Shown here: positions 42,656-51,672 of the stretch, one piece after another | How the letters are laid out: each line of letters begins with the position of its first letter | Numbering within the stretch: position 1 is the stretch's first letter | Source of the DNA: Sphingobacterium endophyticum | GTDB taxonomy: Bacteria; Bacteroidota; Bacteroidia; Sphingobacteriales; Sphingobacteriaceae | Assembly (NCBI RefSeq): GCF_009733535.1 | Contig: NZ_SMMI01000004.1 | Coordinates: 460,872 to 524,871, forward strand | DNA: 64,000 bases | Reading direction: 5' to 3' | Translations under genes and position numbers: made by a program | Notes under the pieces: generated by a model | Told to the model about the DNA's origin: nothing | Databases searched by the model: none | The model's input: only the letters and a program-made list of their open reading frames with translations

Positions 42656-43009
42656 ATCAATGCATTTGAAATTACTCTATTAGAGTGTGGCAATATTAAT
42701 CAATATTTTATTTATAAAATTATCCATAATAGCCAGTAACTTTTTTTAAGAAATTAAAAAGTAACCGATTACTTACTTTACCATTTTCCCTACAATATGC
42801 TTTATTATTGCAAATTTTATAGCGAACCGTACATAAAGTCATGTTTATTTACTGGATTGGGAATAATTTACAAAACATACCAGATAATTCAACATTAATA
42901 TTTATAAAATGGTAACGTAAGCGTAAAAGAATATCGAAAGGATACCCGCTTCCTTTTTGTTTTTATCAAATAAAAACTGGAAATTTATGCCATAATAATG
43001 CTTTTTTGA
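42656..43009. other. Divergent intergenic region, no gene
   Basis: A low-complexity AT-rich gap between the CoA-transferase and AraC genes. The only clear structure is the palindrome at 42759-42774. A 70-codon minus-strand frame reaching into it overlaps the AraC gene and lacks any coding sign. No ncRNA was recognised. Confidence 0.55.
42759..42774. promoter_or_regulatory. LacI-like operator candidate
   Basis: AAGTAA-CCGA-TTACTT: 6-bp arms with CG at the exact centre, the pattern typical of LacI-family operators. It lies 104 bp upstream of the CoA-transferase ATG. No LacI-type gene is in the window. Confidence 0.35.
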
Positions 43010-43819
43010 ATGCAAAAAGAATATATTGACAAATACTATATGACAGAAGTAGATACCTACGACAACAGTATCTATTGTCATCACGCAGTTATGGGTGAAG
43101 GGGTAACTGAACACTCACATAAGAAAGGGCAATTCCTCTACACCGAAGGTGGAGTTGTTTTTCTAAAGACTGCTGAAAAATCATATTTCTTACCTGCCAG
43201 GCATTATATCTGGATTCCATCTTATGTTAAACATAGTATACATCCGAGTAGCCCTGAGGTTGTTATGAGGAATCTTTATTTCCCAAAATATGATACCGAC
43301 ACCGAATTCTTTGATAAAGTCAATATATATCCTGTAAACGATCTATTAATCGAATTGATCATGTTCACCAACCGTTGGAATGGAAATATATTCCCCGAAG
43401 AAGAACCTCGATATTCAATTGCAAAAGCATTCAAACTAATATTACCTGAACTTTCACATACAGAACTTCCTCTCGCTCTTCCTTATCCTAAAAATGAAAA
43501 GCTAAAACAGATCATTACATATTTGGAACAGAATATTGCTGAAAACATTAGCTTTAAGAGCTTAGCAGAGCATTTCGACATATCCGAAAGAACGCTAGCG
43601 AGACTGTTTCAAAAGGAATTGGCAATGTCCTACATCCAGTATTTTACGATATTGAGAATGTTAACATCCTTGAAGCTTCTTTTAGACGAAAAATTGAGTG
43701 TGAATGAGGTTGCTTTACGTGTAGGCTATAATAGTCTGCCAACATTTAGCAATACCTTTAATAAAGTAATCGGGGTAAGACCCAGTGAATATGTAAAAAA
43801 CCGAAATTTATTGTTATAA
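43010..43819 (+). CDS. AraC family transcriptional regulator
   Basis: 269 residues. An N-terminal cupin-like sensing domain (about 15-110; HHAVMGEGVTEHSHKKGQFL, YIWIPSYVKHSIHPSS) and a C-terminal double helix-turn-helix (about 165-265; ISFKSLAEHFDISERTLARL then LSVNEVALRVGYNSLPTFSN, FNKVIGVRPSEYVK). It should activate or repress a small regulon in response to a small molecule. The DUF1080 lipoprotein gene begins 10 bp after its stop and is the likely co-transcribed target. Confidence 0.9.
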   Translation: MQKEYIDKYYMTEVDTYDNSIYCHHAVMGEGVTEHSHKKGQFLYTEGGVVFLKTAEKSYFLPARHYIWIPSYVKHSIHPSSPEVVMRNLYFPKYDTDTEFFDKVNIYPVNDLLIELIMFTNRWNGNIFPEEEPRYSIAKAFKLILPELSHTELPLALPYPKNEKLKQIITYLEQNIAENISFKSLAEHFDISERTLARLFQKELAMSYIQYFTILRMLTSLKLLLDEKLSVNEVALRVGYNSLPTFSNTFNKVIGVRPSEYVKNRNLLL

Positions 43820-43829
43820 TCCATTATTT

Positions 43830-44690
43830 ATGAATTTTAAAACCATTATTGCCAGCCTTTTGCTAGGAACATTATTCTCTTGTTCAGCAACCTCTCAAGT
43901 CAAACAAAAGACAACCGTAAAAACACCTAAACCCATTCAATTATTTAATGGCAAGGACATCAAGAACTGGACACCTAAAATTAGGTTACATGAAGTTGGT
44001 GACAACTATGAAAATACTTTCCGTGTGGAAGATGGCCTACTAAAAGTACGTTATGACGGTTATGATGATTTCAATCAACAATACGGACATATTGCTTACA
44101 ATAAGCCTTTTTCATATTATGTATTAAGACTTGAATACAGATTTGTAGAAGAACAAACCAAAGGTGGTGAAGGTTGGGCATGGGCTAACAGTGGGGCAAT
44201 GCTTCATGGTCAAGACCCTAAAACCATGTTGAAGGATCAAGACTTCCCTCTTTCCATCGAAGGTCAATTATTGGGTGGAAACGGTAAGGATGAAAGAACA
44301 ACTTCAAACCTGTGTACACCAGGAACAAATGTCGTTATGAATGGCAAACTGATTACGGCTCACTGTGTAAGCTCTACATCAAAGACATACCATGGTGATC
44401 AATGGGTTACTGCTGACTTTGTTGTATTAGGTGACTCCTTGATTCAGCACGTTATGGAAGGTCAAGTCGTATTAGAGTACAATAAACCTCAAGTAGGCGG
44501 TGGAAATGTTTCTCCGATAGACCCGAAAGAAAAACAAGATGGCAAATTATTAGATAAAGGATATATTTACCTTCAGAGCGAAAGTCATCCAATCGACTTC
44601 AGAAAAGTAGAACTTTATGATTTAGTTAATTACAAAGATGACAAGCAAAAGCTAGATCAAGTTGTAAAAGCAATCATAAGCAAGAAATAA
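43830..44690 (+). CDS. DUF1080 (3-keto-disaccharide hydrolase family) lipoprotein
   Basis: 286 residues. Lipobox with C18 (GTLFSC). The DUF1080 domain (about 37-280) is a concanavalin-like jellyroll: PIQLFNGKDIKNWTPKI, FNQQYGHIAYNKPFSYYVLR, EGWAWANSGAMLHGQDP, FPLSIEGQLLGG, and the final KGYIYLQSESHPIDFRKVEL. The family is associated with sugar hydrolysis, including 3-keto-glycosides, at the cell surface or periplasm. Its natural substrate is unknown. With the AraC gene it forms a two-gene unit without other sugar genes nearby. Confidence 0.88.
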   Translation: MNFKTIIASLLLGTLFSCSATSQVKQKTTVKTPKPIQLFNGKDIKNWTPKIRLHEVGDNYENTFRVEDGLLKVRYDGYDDFNQQYGHIAYNKPFSYYVLRLEYRFVEEQTKGGEGWAWANSGAMLHGQDPKTMLKDQDFPLSIEGQLLGGNGKDERTTSNLCTPGTNVVMNGKLITAHCVSSTSKTYHGDQWVTADFVVLGDSLIQHVMEGQVVLEYNKPQVGGGNVSPIDPKEKQDGKLLDKGYIYLQSESHPIDFRKVELYDLVNYKDDKQKLDQVVKAIISKK

Positions 44691-44710
44691 TAGCTTTCAA
44701 CATATTAAAA

Positions 44711-44748
44711 AATAAAGCCCGAACAAATAGTTCGGGCTTTATTTTTTT
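44711..44748. terminator. Terminator after the DUF1080 gene
   Basis: AATAAAGCCCGAAC, a 5-base loop and GTTCGGGCTTTATT, followed by six more Ts; it lies between this gene and the convergent rpsT. Confidence 0.88.
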
Positions 44749-44842
44749 TGACCTTTTTTATTTTTGCTTTGTAGATATTATTACAAACAAGAAAAGGGAT
44801 GTTGCAATAACACCCCTAAATATTGTATAGAAAAAGCTTAAA

Positions 44843-45097
44843 TTACGCTAATTTATTAACGAATTTAGTCAATTTTGACTTGTTGTTTGAAGCTTTTTTC
44901 TTGTGAATTACATTCTTCTTTGCAAGACGATCAAGCATAGATACCACGCGTGGCAATAATTCTTTAGCCTCTTCTGCTGAAGTAGTAGTACGTAATTTCT
45001 TGATTGCGTTACGAGTTGTTTTCGCTTGGTAACGGTTTCTTAAACGCTTCGCAGCGTTAGCTCTAATTCTTTTGATCGACGATTTATGATTTGCCAT
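44843..45097 (-). CDS. rpsT: 30S ribosomal protein S20
   Basis: 84 residues, the normal length. It binds 16S rRNA in the body of the 30S subunit. The start [20 protein letters not shown] and the strongly basic helical composition are diagnostic, with [20 protein letters not shown] near the end. It has a consensus promoter 50-80 bp upstream. It diverges from the SPOUT methyltransferase gene. Confidence 0.96.
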   Translation of the reverse strand: MANHKSSIKRIRANAAKRLRNRYQAKTTRNAIKKLRTTTSAEEAKELLPRVVSMLDRLAKKNVIHKKKASNNKSKLTKFVNKLA

Positions 45098-45146
45098 TTC
45101 TCTTAGCTATATAATATTTTAATCTTTTTTACTTTATTTCGGACTG

Positions 45147-45178
45147 CAAAAATAACATAGAAAATCTAATATTCAAAA
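45147..45178 (-). promoter_or_regulatory. Consensus promoter of rpsT
   Basis: Minus strand: TTTTG (45174-45178), 19 bp, then TATTTTTG (45147-45154). This is the best match to the Bacteroidota sigma-A promoter (TTTG-N19-TAnnTTTG) found in the window. Confidence 0.8.
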
Positions 45179-45202
45179 TCATTTTTAATTTTTCGAATTT
45201 CT

Positions 45203-45210
45203 TATCTTTG
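45203..45210 (+). promoter_or_regulatory. -7 element of the SPOUT methyltransferase gene
   Basis: TATCTTTG matches the consensus and ends 4 bp before the ATG at 45215, so the message would be leaderless or nearly so. The -33 region is weak. Confidence 0.45.
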
Positions 45211-45214
45211 CAAG

Positions 45215-45754
45215 ATGCAGAAATTATCCATGGATCAGCTCAATAGAGTTGATGTCGATACATTTAAAAACCTCGAGAAAACCCCTCTGGTTATTGTTTT
45301 AGACAATGTTCGTAGCATGCACAATGTAGGTTCAGCTTTTCGAACTGCTGATGCATTTGCTATTGATAAAATAATTCTTTGTGGCATTACCGCAACGCCC
45401 CCACACCGTGAAATCGAGAAAACAGCCTTGGGCGCGACTCAATCTGTTACTTGGGAATATGAAAAAGAAAGTATCGACGCCGTAAAGAAACTTAAAGATG
45501 ATGGTTTTGAAGTTTATGCTATTGAACAAACAAATAATAGTATATCCCTTGAAACATTCGAACCAAAAGCTGACAAAAAATATGCTGTAGTGTTTGGAAA
45601 TGAGGTTCATGGCGTGGATGAAGAAATTATTTCCATTGCAGATGGCACCCTGGAAATCCCGCAATTCGGCACAAAACATTCCTTCAATGTTTCAGTTACA
45701 ATCGGAATTGTCCTATGGGATTTAATTAATAAAACCAAGTTTATTAAAAAATAA
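45215..45754 (+). CDS. SPOUT (TrmH/SpoU) family RNA methyltransferase
   Basis: 179 residues, a single catalytic domain without the N-terminal RNA-binding extension. Motif 1 is LDNVRSMHNVGSAFRTAD, motif 2 is YAVVFGNEVHGVDEEI and motif 3 is SFNVSVTIGIVLWDL, together forming the knotted SAM site. It methylates ribose in tRNA or rRNA; the PPHREIEKTALGA stretch is typical of a TrmH-like subgroup in this phylum whose target is not established. Confidence 0.92.
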   Translation: MQKLSMDQLNRVDVDTFKNLEKTPLVIVLDNVRSMHNVGSAFRTADAFAIDKIILCGITATPPHREIEKTALGATQSVTWEYEKESIDAVKKLKDDGFEVYAIEQTNNSISLETFEPKADKKYAVVFGNEVHGVDEEIISIADGTLEIPQFGTKHSFNVSVTIGIVLWDLINKTKFIKK

Positions 45755-45798
45755 CAAAATACCTACCGCTCTGATTTTTAGAAGTCAGTTCAAAATAG

Positions 45799-45806
45799 TA
45801 GATTTG
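45799..45806 (+). promoter_or_regulatory. -7 element of sucD
   Basis: TAGATTTG matches TAnnTTTG, 21 bp before the ATG; TTTT stands 19 bp upstream where TTTG is expected. Confidence 0.45.
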
Positions 45807-45827
45807 CGTTGCAAAAAATAAGACAAA

Positions 45828-46700
45828 ATGAGTGTATTAGTTAATAAAGATTCCAAAGTAATCGTTCAAGGTTTTACCGGAAACGAAGGTACTTATCATG
45901 CGTCTCAGATGATTGAGTACGGTACAAACGTAGTAGGTGGTGTAACTCCAGGTAAAGGAGGTCAAACTCACTTAGATCGCCCAGTATTCAATACAGTCCA
46001 AGATGCTGTTGATGCTACAGGCGCAAATGTATCTATTATTTTTGTTCCACCTGCATTCGCTGCTGACGCTATCATGGAAGCTGCTGCTGCTGGTATCGCT
46101 TTGATTGTTTGTATTACTGAAGGTATTCCTACAAAAGATATGATTCAAGTAAAATCTTACTTGAGCGACAAAAACTCACGCTTAATCGGCCCTAACTGTC
46201 CAGGTATCATCACTGCTGAAGAAGCTAAAATTGGTATCATGCCAGGATTTATCTTCAAAAAAGGTACAGTTGGTGTTGTTTCTAAATCTGGTACTTTAAC
46301 CTACGAAGCCGTAGACCAAACAGTTAAAGCTGGTTTAGGAATTACTACTGCTATCGGTATTGGTGGTGACCCTATCATCGGAACAACAACCAAAGAAGCG
46401 GTAGAACTATTAATGAACGACCCTGAAACTAAAGGTATCATCATGATTGGTGAAATCGGTGGTGGTATGGAAGCTGAAGCTGCTCGTTGGATTAAAGAAA
46501 ACGGTACTAAACCTGTTGTAGGTTTCATCGCTGGTCAAACAGCGCCTCCAGGACGCCGTATGGGACACGCTGGTGCTATCGTTGGTGGTGCTGATGATAC
46601 TGCTGCTGCTAAAATGAAAATCATGCAAGAATGTGGTATCCGTGTTGTAGAATCTCCTGCTGAAATCGGAAAAGCAATCGCTGAAGAATTAGCTAAATAA
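45828..46700 (+). CDS. sucD: Succinate-CoA ligase, alpha subunit
   Basis: 290 residues, normal length. It catalyses the substrate-level phosphorylation step of the TCA cycle with SucC, which is not adjacent here. The N-terminal CoA-binding fold has [20 protein letters not shown] and [20 protein letters not shown], and the phosphohistidine is H247 in [12 protein letters not shown]. Codon use is strongly biased as in trigger factor, indicating high expression. Confidence 0.96.
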   Translation: MSVLVNKDSKVIVQGFTGNEGTYHASQMIEYGTNVVGGVTPGKGGQTHLDRPVFNTVQDAVDATGANVSIIFVPPAFAADAIMEAAAAGIALIVCITEGIPTKDMIQVKSYLSDKNSRLIGPNCPGIITAEEAKIGIMPGFIFKKGTVGVVSKSGTLTYEAVDQTVKAGLGITTAIGIGGDPIIGTTTKEAVELLMNDPETKGIIMIGEIGGGMEAEAARWIKENGTKPVVGFIAGQTAPPGRRMGHAGAIVGGADDTAAAKMKIMQECGIRVVESPAEIGKAIAEELAK

Positions 46701-46723
46701 TTCTTAAAACTTATTATATAAAG

Positions 46724-46756
46724 AAAGCCTGACTCATCCGAGCCAGGCTTTTTTAT
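46724..46756 (+). terminator. Terminator after sucD
   Basis: AAAGCCTGACTC-ATCC-GAGCCAGGCTTT (one mismatch) followed by further Ts. Confidence 0.8.
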
Positions 46757-46775
46757 TTAACTAAACAACAAAATC

Positions 46776-47324
46776 TTAAGTTTGATCGGATAATTCCTTG
46801 CTACCTTTGCCCTTCTTATCCTGAGATTCCTCATAATGTTGAATCAATTGATTTAATTCATTCAGGTCAAGATCCGATTTCAAATCCACAAATACTTGAT
46901 CTTCCTCATCTGTTATACCTAACATGATGTTCTTGATCCTATCCCCTTTTGTTTTTGTATTGATGGATATTTTTGATCCGTCACTGTAGATACTCATCAA
47001 CTCTTCAAAATCATTTTTTGCCAAGTAATTGGTGAATTTCTCATATAGATTGCTGTTCCCATTACCTGATACAGCCATCATCTTGATTTTTTTGATCTTC
47101 TTAATGGCCATTGCCAATACCGGATCGTCTTCTTTCAATTCCTTTATTTCCCCTCTAATAAATGCTTTCATCAATAACCCCGGCACCTTGATTGATACGA
47201 TTTCTGCATCCTTTGGCAGGTCTGTTCCTTTAGCAAAGTCCATGTTTGCCCCTCTTTTTACCATACAGCTTTGCATGCTAATCACAAATAATAAGGCGCA
47301 GATAATTCCGATATATCTTTTCAT
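46776..47324 (-). CDS. DUF4252 lipoprotein, last gene of the second ECF locus
   Basis: 182 residues. The lipobox ends in C20 (FVISMQSC). The DUF4252 domain covers about 40-165: IVSIKVPGLLMKAFIRGEIK, IKKIKMMAVSGNGNSNLYEK, then IMLGITDEEDQVFVDLKSDL. Residues after about 168 are a charged tail (KKGKGSKELSDQT). The function of the family is unknown. It lies 22 bp after a paralogue, the two sharing the order of hydrophobic blocks. The lipoprotein version may sit on the inner leaflet of the outer membrane. Confidence 0.85.
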   Translation of the reverse strand: MKRYIGIICALLFVISMQSCMVKRGANMDFAKGTDLPKDAEIVSIKVPGLLMKAFIRGEIKELKEDDPVLAMAIKKIKKIKMMAVSGNGNSNLYEKFTNYLAKNDFEELMSIYSDGSKISINTKTKGDRIKNIMLGITDEEDQVFVDLKSDLDLNELNQLIQHYEESQDKKGKGSKELSDQT

Positions 47325-47346
47325 AATATTTTTGTTGAAGTAATAA

Positions 47347-47817
47347 TTAGTTGTTATTTACAAGTGCATTGATATCGTCATACTTTAACGATCCATCGAG
47401 AATCATGAATACTGTTTCATCATCCGAATTGATGCTTAAAAGTAGATTGCTTAATGACTCCCCTTCCACATCTTCAGCTAAGAATCTAATTTTATTTCCA
47501 TCAGAATTCACGACCAATAATTCTTCATATCTTAAATTACTAATGGCTGAACTAACCTCATTCTGAATGGCAGACCCTGCATTTTCAAAAACCAACATTT
47601 TAATAGAATTGATCTTATTCAATAAGGGCTTGATGGTTTCAACATCAGCATCGTTGATTTTCATTTTGTTCAACATTTTGAACATTGGTTTGCCTATTTT
47701 AATCGACGTTACTCCCTTTTGCTCTTTATATTGCTCGAATATTTGATCCAGTTTCGAGATTTGCGCCTGCGCCATGCTTGCCATAAACAGGCTTATAATT
47801 AACATAATCGTTTTCAT
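47347..47817 (-). CDS. DUF4252 protein, periplasmic paralogue
   Basis: 156 residues from the ATG at 47817 (MKTIMLIISLFMASMAQAQ), a clear signal peptide with no lipobox; an upstream TTG was rejected. The mature protein repeats the family pattern: VTSIKIGKPMFKMLNKMKIN, INSIKMLVFENAGSAIQNEV, then LSNLLLSINSDDETVFMILD. Unlike the neighbour it ends soon after the domain. A periplasmic form beside a lipoprotein form suggests that they act in two compartments or as partners; that is inference. Confidence 0.83.
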   Translation of the reverse strand: MKTIMLIISLFMASMAQAQISKLDQIFEQYKEQKGVTSIKIGKPMFKMLNKMKINDADVETIKPLLNKINSIKMLVFENAGSAIQNEVSSAISNLRYEELLVVNSDGNKIRFLAEDVEGESLSNLLLSINSDDETVFMILDGSLKYDDINALVNNN

Positions 47818-47832
47818 AGCTTTCAATTTTTT

Positions 47833-48495
47833 TTAAATTTCAATTTTTAGGTATTTTAAATGCTCCACACCTTCCATTCCCTTTCTAAGGTTGGAGGTTG
47901 CTAAATGAAGGGCAGTTTCTGTAACTTCAAGTGCTTTATCCTCATCATAAATTCTTACCCCATTAATCTCCACATACAATTCATCCTCTTGTACCTGTTC
48001 CAATTCAACCGGAACCTCCTGTACTTTCTTTACAGACCTCTTGTTAAATGCAATTACGGGGCTGTTTAAAGAACTTTCCTGCTTTGGCTCAACTCTTGGC
48101 TCTACACTTTCTTCTGGAAGACTGACGGCGTCTGAAGGCTTCTTAACGTCCATAGCTTGAGGAGCAGCTTCAACCTGCGCAATAACCGGTTTATCCACCT
48201 GGTCTTTTTGCTCTACAAACTGACGTATTAAAAGGATTCCCAACAGCAGAGATGCCGCGATGCTTGTCAAGGCAATTAACCTTTTTCTAAATGGAATTAC
48301 TTTTGCACCATCTGACTCATGCTCCTCTACTTTTGACATAAAATCATCAAAACCCCATTCCATCTTTTCTTCAGATGGGCTAAGCATGCCAAAGAACTCC
48401 TCGCTCTCAAACTCCTTCAACTTGCGTTCTTCTTCAAGTGAAGTTTGGCCATCTAAATACTTTGCCCTTAGCTTATCCAATTCTTCTCTTTTCAT
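47833..48495 (-). CDS. Anti-sigma-like single-pass membrane protein
   Basis: 220 residues from the ATG at 48495. A charged cytoplasmic N-terminus (about 1-72; REELDKLRAKYLDGQTSLEE) precedes one membrane helix (about 73-92, LIALTSIAASLLLGILLIRQ) and an acidic, low-complexity periplasmic part ending in a small domain (VEINGVRIYDEDKALEVTET). It overlaps the upstream sigma gene by 23 bp, so translation is coupled. Its layout is that of an anti-sigma factor but no named domain is claimed. It is unrelated in sequence to the anti-sigma protein at 2537. Confidence 0.75.
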   Translation of the reverse strand: MKREELDKLRAKYLDGQTSLEEERKLKEFESEEFFGMLSPSEEKMEWGFDDFMSKVEEHESDGAKVIPFRKRLIALTSIAASLLLGILLIRQFVEQKDQVDKPVIAQVEAAPQAMDVKKPSDAVSLPEESVEPRVEPKQESSLNSPVIAFNKRSVKKVQEVPVELEQVQEDELYVEINGVRIYDEDKALEVTETALHLATSNLRKGMEGVEHLKYLKIEI

Positions 48496-48979
48496 AATCA
48501 AAAACCTTCGTTAAATTCGTTCTTATTGTTGTTCTTGCCCTTGATAAATTTACCCTGACTGCATTTTCTTCCAATCCTGCAACTTCGGCGATATCCTCAA
48601 TCTCATATTCTTCTACATCCCTGAGGTACATCACTAACCGCTGCTTTTCCGGAAGTTCATCGATCATTTTCAAAATCAGCTCTTTCGTCATGGATGGATA
48701 TTGTTCCTGTTGATAATCTGCTGGCAATTGATTCAAATATTTTGCATGCCTACCCATTTTATCGATCTTGTTATAGGCCATATTCCTAACCATTTGCATC
48801 GAGAAAGCTTCTATACTTTTTAACTGTTCCAATTGACCCCGCTGTTCCCACAGTTTTAGCATAACCTCCTGCACTAGATCGTAAGCATCTTCCTGATGTT
48901 CTAAAAACCTGTTTGCAAAACGGTAAAGCTTATCCTTAAGGACAAATACCGATTGTTTAAAGGTCTCTTGGTTCATCAT
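48473..48979 (-). CDS. ECF-type RNA polymerase sigma factor (second locus)
   Basis: 168 residues. Region 2 about 12-75 (LYRFANRFLEHQEDAYDLVQ, EVMLKLWEQ) and region 4 about 110-160 (IDELPEKQRLVMYLRDVEEY, EIEDIAEVAGLEENAVRVNL then SRARTTIR). It is a closer match to the standard ECF pattern than the one at 1969. It heads a four-gene minus-strand run: sigma, anti-sigma-like protein and two DUF4252 proteins, the latter probably being the outputs. Confidence 0.92.
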   Translation of the reverse strand: MMNQETFKQSVFVLKDKLYRFANRFLEHQEDAYDLVQEVMLKLWEQRGQLEQLKSIEAFSMQMVRNMAYNKIDKMGRHAKYLNQLPADYQQEQYPSMTKELILKMIDELPEKQRLVMYLRDVEEYEIEDIAEVAGLEENAVRVNLSRARTTIRTNLTKVFDYEKRRIG

Positions 48980-49086
48980 TTTTATTGCTTATTTAATAAC
49001 AAGACAGATTACACTATCTTTTCATTACATGGAAATTGAAAAAAAATTGAAATATATTACAAATTACTGGTTATCAGTTCATAAAA

Positions 49087-49115
49087 AAACCAGAAGAAGG
49101 CTCTTCTGGTTTTAA
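49087..49115 (-). terminator. Terminator after the DinB gene
   Basis: AAACCAGAAGA and TCTTCTGGTTT flank a short loop; seven Ts follow on the minus strand. Confidence 0.7.
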
Positions 49116-49131
49116 ATTACATTAAATTTTT

Positions 49132-49629
49132 TTATTTTTTATGCTCATCTGCTGATGGACCATACATTCCCGGTACCGGGATATCCAATAAGCGAAGGTA
49201 AACAGACAATTGACCTCGGTGATGAATAAGGTGATTATTGATCACAAACCTTATTGTCGCTATTTTTGGCATTTCTGCGATCACATAGTTATCCACTCGC
49301 ATCGTCCAATTGGTATACCATTCCTCCTCCGGAAATGAATTCAACGTTTCTTCATTTCTTTTATATCCTTCATCTAACTCCCTTAATAACTCAGAAACAG
49401 AAGTGGGTCTAAATGGAACATAATCTGTTGCCATGTTAAAATCATTTTTTGTCAATGCTCCTGAAATCCAGTTATGAAGTTCAACAACATGTCCGGCAAG
49501 GGCTCCTAAAGACATAGATTTCTCATGAGGCTTGAAATCTAAATGCTCATCTTTTAATCGATCCAACATCTTTCTTGTACTGTTGGTCTCCCTTTCTAAT
49601 TCTATTAAAAATCCCTCTTTAATACTCAT
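49132..49629 (-). CDS. DinB family protein
   Basis: 165 residues, a four-helix bundle. The metal-binding His triad of the family is present at H47 (LAGHVVELHNW), H133 and H137 (NNHLIHHRGQ). Many family members are metal-dependent transferases or hydrolases using thiol cofactors; others have no known activity. The gene diverges from the CocE/NonD hydrolase with 83 bp between and has no operon partner. Confidence 0.88.
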   Translation of the reverse strand: MSIKEGFLIELERETNSTRKMLDRLKDEHLDFKPHEKSMSLGALAGHVVELHNWISGALTKNDFNMATDYVPFRPTSVSELLRELDEGYKRNEETLNSFPEEEWYTNWTMRVDNYVIAEMPKIATIRFVINNHLIHHRGQLSVYLRLLDIPVPGMYGPSADEHKK

Positions 49630-49712
49630 AAGATTCGTGTTTTTTGTTATCCTAAGTTATTAAAAAAAGTATAACTTTATCCTTATTAAACTAAAATAAA
49701 AAACCTTACCAA

Positions 49713-51584
49713 ATGAAAAAATTACTGGTACTTTGTATCCTTTTTCTCCTATTTGGATTACGAAGCAATGGTCAGGATGCTAACGCAGACTATGTAAAAG
49801 AGCATTATGACAAGATTGAACAATATATCACTATGCGCGATGGCACAAAGTTGTTTACATCCATATATACACCTAAGGATAAATCAAAAAAATACCCTAT
49901 TCTATTGAACCGCACACCTTATACGGTCGCACCTTATGGTGAAGGCAAGTTCAAGGCTAGTTTAGGAAACTTCCCGGAAATGATGAAGAAGGGTTATATA
50001 TTTGTCTATCAAGACGTTCGTGGTAAATGGATGAGCGAGGGAACTTTTGAAGACATCCGCCCTACTAAAACCAAAGAAAATAAACATAGCATAGACGAAA
50101 GTACAGATACCTATGACACTATAGATTGGTTAGTAAAGAATCTAAAAGGAAACAACGGAAAAGTAGGGATGTACGGAATTTCATATCCAGGATTTTATGC
50201 TACAGCTAGCTTAGTAGAATCCCACCCAGCATTAAAAGCAGTGTCTCCTCAGGCTCCTGTTACAGATTGGTTTATCGGAGATGATTTTCACCATGGCGGA
50301 GCATTATTTTTAATGGATGCTTTTCGTTTCATGTACACATTTGATGCTCCTCGGCCAAAGCCAATCAACAACGAAAATGGACCAAAAGGATTTGAACTTC
50401 AGTCAAAAGATTATGCGAAGTTCTTTATGGAAAACCCTAGCCTTTCTGGATTAAAAGATAAATACTTAAATCATACCGTAAAATTCTGGGATAATTTAGC
50501 AAAACATAGCACTTTGGACAGCTTCTGGGTTGCTAGAACAATTACAAACCATCTGAATGAAGTTAAACCTGCCGTAATGGTCGTAGGTGGATTGTACGAT
50601 GCTGAAGATACTTACGGAGCCTTCGAAACCTATAAGCAGATTGAAAAAAGAAACAAGAACAATAATTCCATCTTGGTTATGGGACCTTGGTTCCATGGCG
50701 GATGGGTACGTTCTGAGGGTGATTCATTCGGCGACATTCGCTTCGGACAAAAAACTAGCTTAGATTATCAGAAGAATTTTGAGCTTCCTTTCTTTGAATA
50801 TTACTTGAAGGGAGAAGGCTCCTTCAACCCTTCCGAAGCTAATATTTTCTTTACAGGATCAAACAACTGGAAAACATTTGATCAATGGCCAGCAAAGGAT
50901 GTGAAATCAGAAGAACTTTACCTAAATGCAGATGGCAGCATTTCTTCTTCTCCGAAAGAAAATGTTGAATCATTTGTTGAATATGTAAGTGATCCGAATA
51001 AGCCAGTTCCTTTTCAGGAAGGAATTATTGAAAATAGAACAAGGGAATATATGATCTCTGATCAACGATTTGTTGCTAATAGACCGGATGTTTTAGTGTT
51101 TGAAACGGAGGCCTTAGCTTCAGATCTTACTTTCGCTGGACCTGTAATTGCTGATTTGAATGTTTCAATGACGGGTACAGATGCTGATTTTATCGTTAAA
51201 ATCATTGACGTCTATCCTGATTCTACTTCTGCCACTTCTGCAATCAACGACAAAGTGGTTATGCCTGGATACCAAATGTTGGTACGAGGTGAAATCCTAC
51301 GTGGAAAATTCCGTAATAGTTTCAGCAAACCTGAAGCATTTAAACCAAATGAAATAACTTCTGTTAAGCTTACCCTTCCTGATGTCGCCCATACTTTTAA
51401 GAAGGGTCATAAAATCATGGTGCAGGTGCAACATTCTTGGTTCCCATTGACAGATAGAAATCCTAATCAATTTATGGACATCTATAAAGCTAAAGCAGAG
51501 GATTTTTTGAAGAATACGCATCGTCTATACTTTGACAAAAATCATCCAAGTAAAATAATGTTCAGCAGCCTTGGTGAAAAATAA
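49713..51584 (+). CDS. CocE/NonD family hydrolase, exported
   Basis: 623 residues. Signal peptide about 1-20 (KLLVLCILFLLFGLRSNGQ). The alpha/beta-hydrolase domain has catalytic S157 (GISYPG), D296 (GGLYDAED) and H328 (WFHGGW). A C-terminal jellyroll (about 390-620) typical of X-Pro dipeptidyl-peptidase or alpha-amino-ester hydrolase enzymes follows, with HTFKKGHKIMVQVQHSWFPL. It could cleave X-Pro peptides or esters and amides such as beta-lactam acyl donors; both fit the fold. The TraB gene starts 88 bp later. Confidence 0.92.
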   Translation: MKKLLVLCILFLLFGLRSNGQDANADYVKEHYDKIEQYITMRDGTKLFTSIYTPKDKSKKYPILLNRTPYTVAPYGEGKFKASLGNFPEMMKKGYIFVYQDVRGKWMSEGTFEDIRPTKTKENKHSIDESTDTYDTIDWLVKNLKGNNGKVGMYGISYPGFYATASLVESHPALKAVSPQAPVTDWFIGDDFHHGGALFLMDAFRFMYTFDAPRPKPINNENGPKGFELQSKDYAKFFMENPSLSGLKDKYLNHTVKFWDNLAKHSTLDSFWVARTITNHLNEVKPAVMVVGGLYDAEDTYGAFETYKQIEKRNKNNNSILVMGPWFHGGWVRSEGDSFGDIRFGQKTSLDYQKNFELPFFEYYLKGEGSFNPSEANIFFTGSNNWKTFDQWPAKDVKSEELYLNADGSISSSPKENVESFVEYVSDPNKPVPFQEGIIENRTREYMISDQRFVANRPDVLVFETEALASDLTFAGPVIADLNVSMTGTDADFIVKIIDVYPDSTSATSAINDKVVMPGYQMLVRGEILRGKFRNSFSKPEAFKPNEITSVKLTLPDVAHTFKKGHKIMVQVQHSWFPLTDRNPNQFMDIYKAKAEDFLKNTHRLYFDKNHPSKIMFSSLGEK

Positions 51585-51672
51585 ATTTATCAAGAAGATT
51601 TTTTTTGCATATTTCTTGTAACGAATCTGTAAAACCAAATACTTATAGGATGAATTTACACTAAACATTGAT

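Noticed and set aside
42902..43114. 70-codon minus-strand frame in the CoA-transferase/AraC gap
   Set aside because: It overlaps the start of the AraC gene antisense, is Phe/Tyr-rich low-complexity, and has no promoter or domain.
47818..47826. TTG start three codons upstream of the periplasmic DUF4252 gene
   Set aside because: The ATG at 47817 gives a standard signal peptide immediately; the TTG adds nothing.
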